Position numbers and translations under genes: made by a program | Source: Psychrobacter sp. Pi2-52 | GTDB lineage: Bacteria > Pseudomonadota > Gammaproteobacteria > Pseudomonadales > Moraxellaceae | Length of the DNA: 64,000 bases | Direction: 5' to 3' | NCBI RefSeq assembly: GCF_904846705.1 | Contig: NZ_CAJHBS010000004.1 | Location: forward strand, 62,001 to 126,000 | Shown here: positions 63,961-64,000 of the stretch, in pieces | Position numbering within the stretch: position 1 is the first letter of the stretch | Layout: each line of letters begins with the position of its first letter | The notes under the pieces: generated by a model | Database searches by the model: none | Seen by the model: only the letters and a program-made list of their open reading frames with translations | Told to the model about the DNA's origin: nothing

Positions 63961-64000
63961 TTGGGCACCGATGTTGTTTAATAGGTGTGTTTCATATTAA

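Overview
The window looks like chromosomal DNA of a Moraxellaceae gammaproteobacterium, most probably Psychrobacter. I base this on the protein sequences, the style of the intergenic repeats and the gene order; no database search was possible. Most of it is ordinary housekeeping sequence with conserved neighbourhoods. No prophage, CRISPR array, rRNA operon or complete insertion sequence was seen.

Region by region. 1-1.3 kb: the start of an unknown membrane protein (minus strand) and an OmpA-type lipoprotein. 1.3-7.7 kb: a cassette behind a perfect Fur-box palindrome, encoding an imelysin lipoprotein, a di-haem DUF1111 oxidoreductase lipoprotein, a second imelysin lipoprotein and a DUF1513 propeller. 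It is probably an iron-responsive envelope system of poorly known function. 7.7-10 kb: a YgjP-type metallopeptidase that apparently starts at ATT behind a perfect hairpin and a perfect Shine-Dalgarno sequence, then a TPMT-type methyltransferase and an HD hydrolase. 10-14.2 kb: a peroxide-defence block (oxyR divergent from ahpC, then ahpF). 14.4-17.8 kb: an AGCS amino-acid symporter, a GST and a BASS-family transporter. 18.1-23.8 kb: a probable sulfide/persulfide-handling cluster (two small TIGR01244 sulfurtransferase-like proteins, a SulP transporter and an ArsR thiol-switch repressor, divergent from a persulfide-dioxygenase-like metallo-hydrolase), then a methyltransferase and TrxC.

23.9-26.4 kb holds small envelope genes, BolA and an M48 lipoprotein. 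tRNA-Gly(GCC) lies at 26.9 kb with a clear promoter and terminator. 27-32 kb has NhaC and a LysR regulator divergent from two pirins and a nitroreductase. 32-35 kb has Mpo1-like, PnuC and NadR-like genes; the last two form an NAD-salvage pair. A decayed stretch at 35.1-35.7 kb precedes a PspC protein, then glyQS. 40-42 kb is the conserved zapA / coiled-coil / UPF0149 neighbourhood, followed by argE, a LysE exporter with a nine-G tract, and a PbgA/YejM-type sulfatase. 46.5-54.8 kb has miaB, slt, an RNase T2-like protein lacking its catalytic histidines, mdh, a DUF2789 gene and ribF. 55-64 kb has a GNAT, a lipoprotein, murJ, ampD, a DUF4105 outer-membrane protein, an SDR protein, an unknown gene and pyrE.

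The less expected signals are the ATT-start arrangement, two short inverted-repeat elements with shared ends (44.4 and 58.7 kb), a 12-bp tandem repeat (61.1 kb), and three proteins with altered catalytic motifs: the second imelysin, the NadR adenylyltransferase domain and the RNase T2-like protein.
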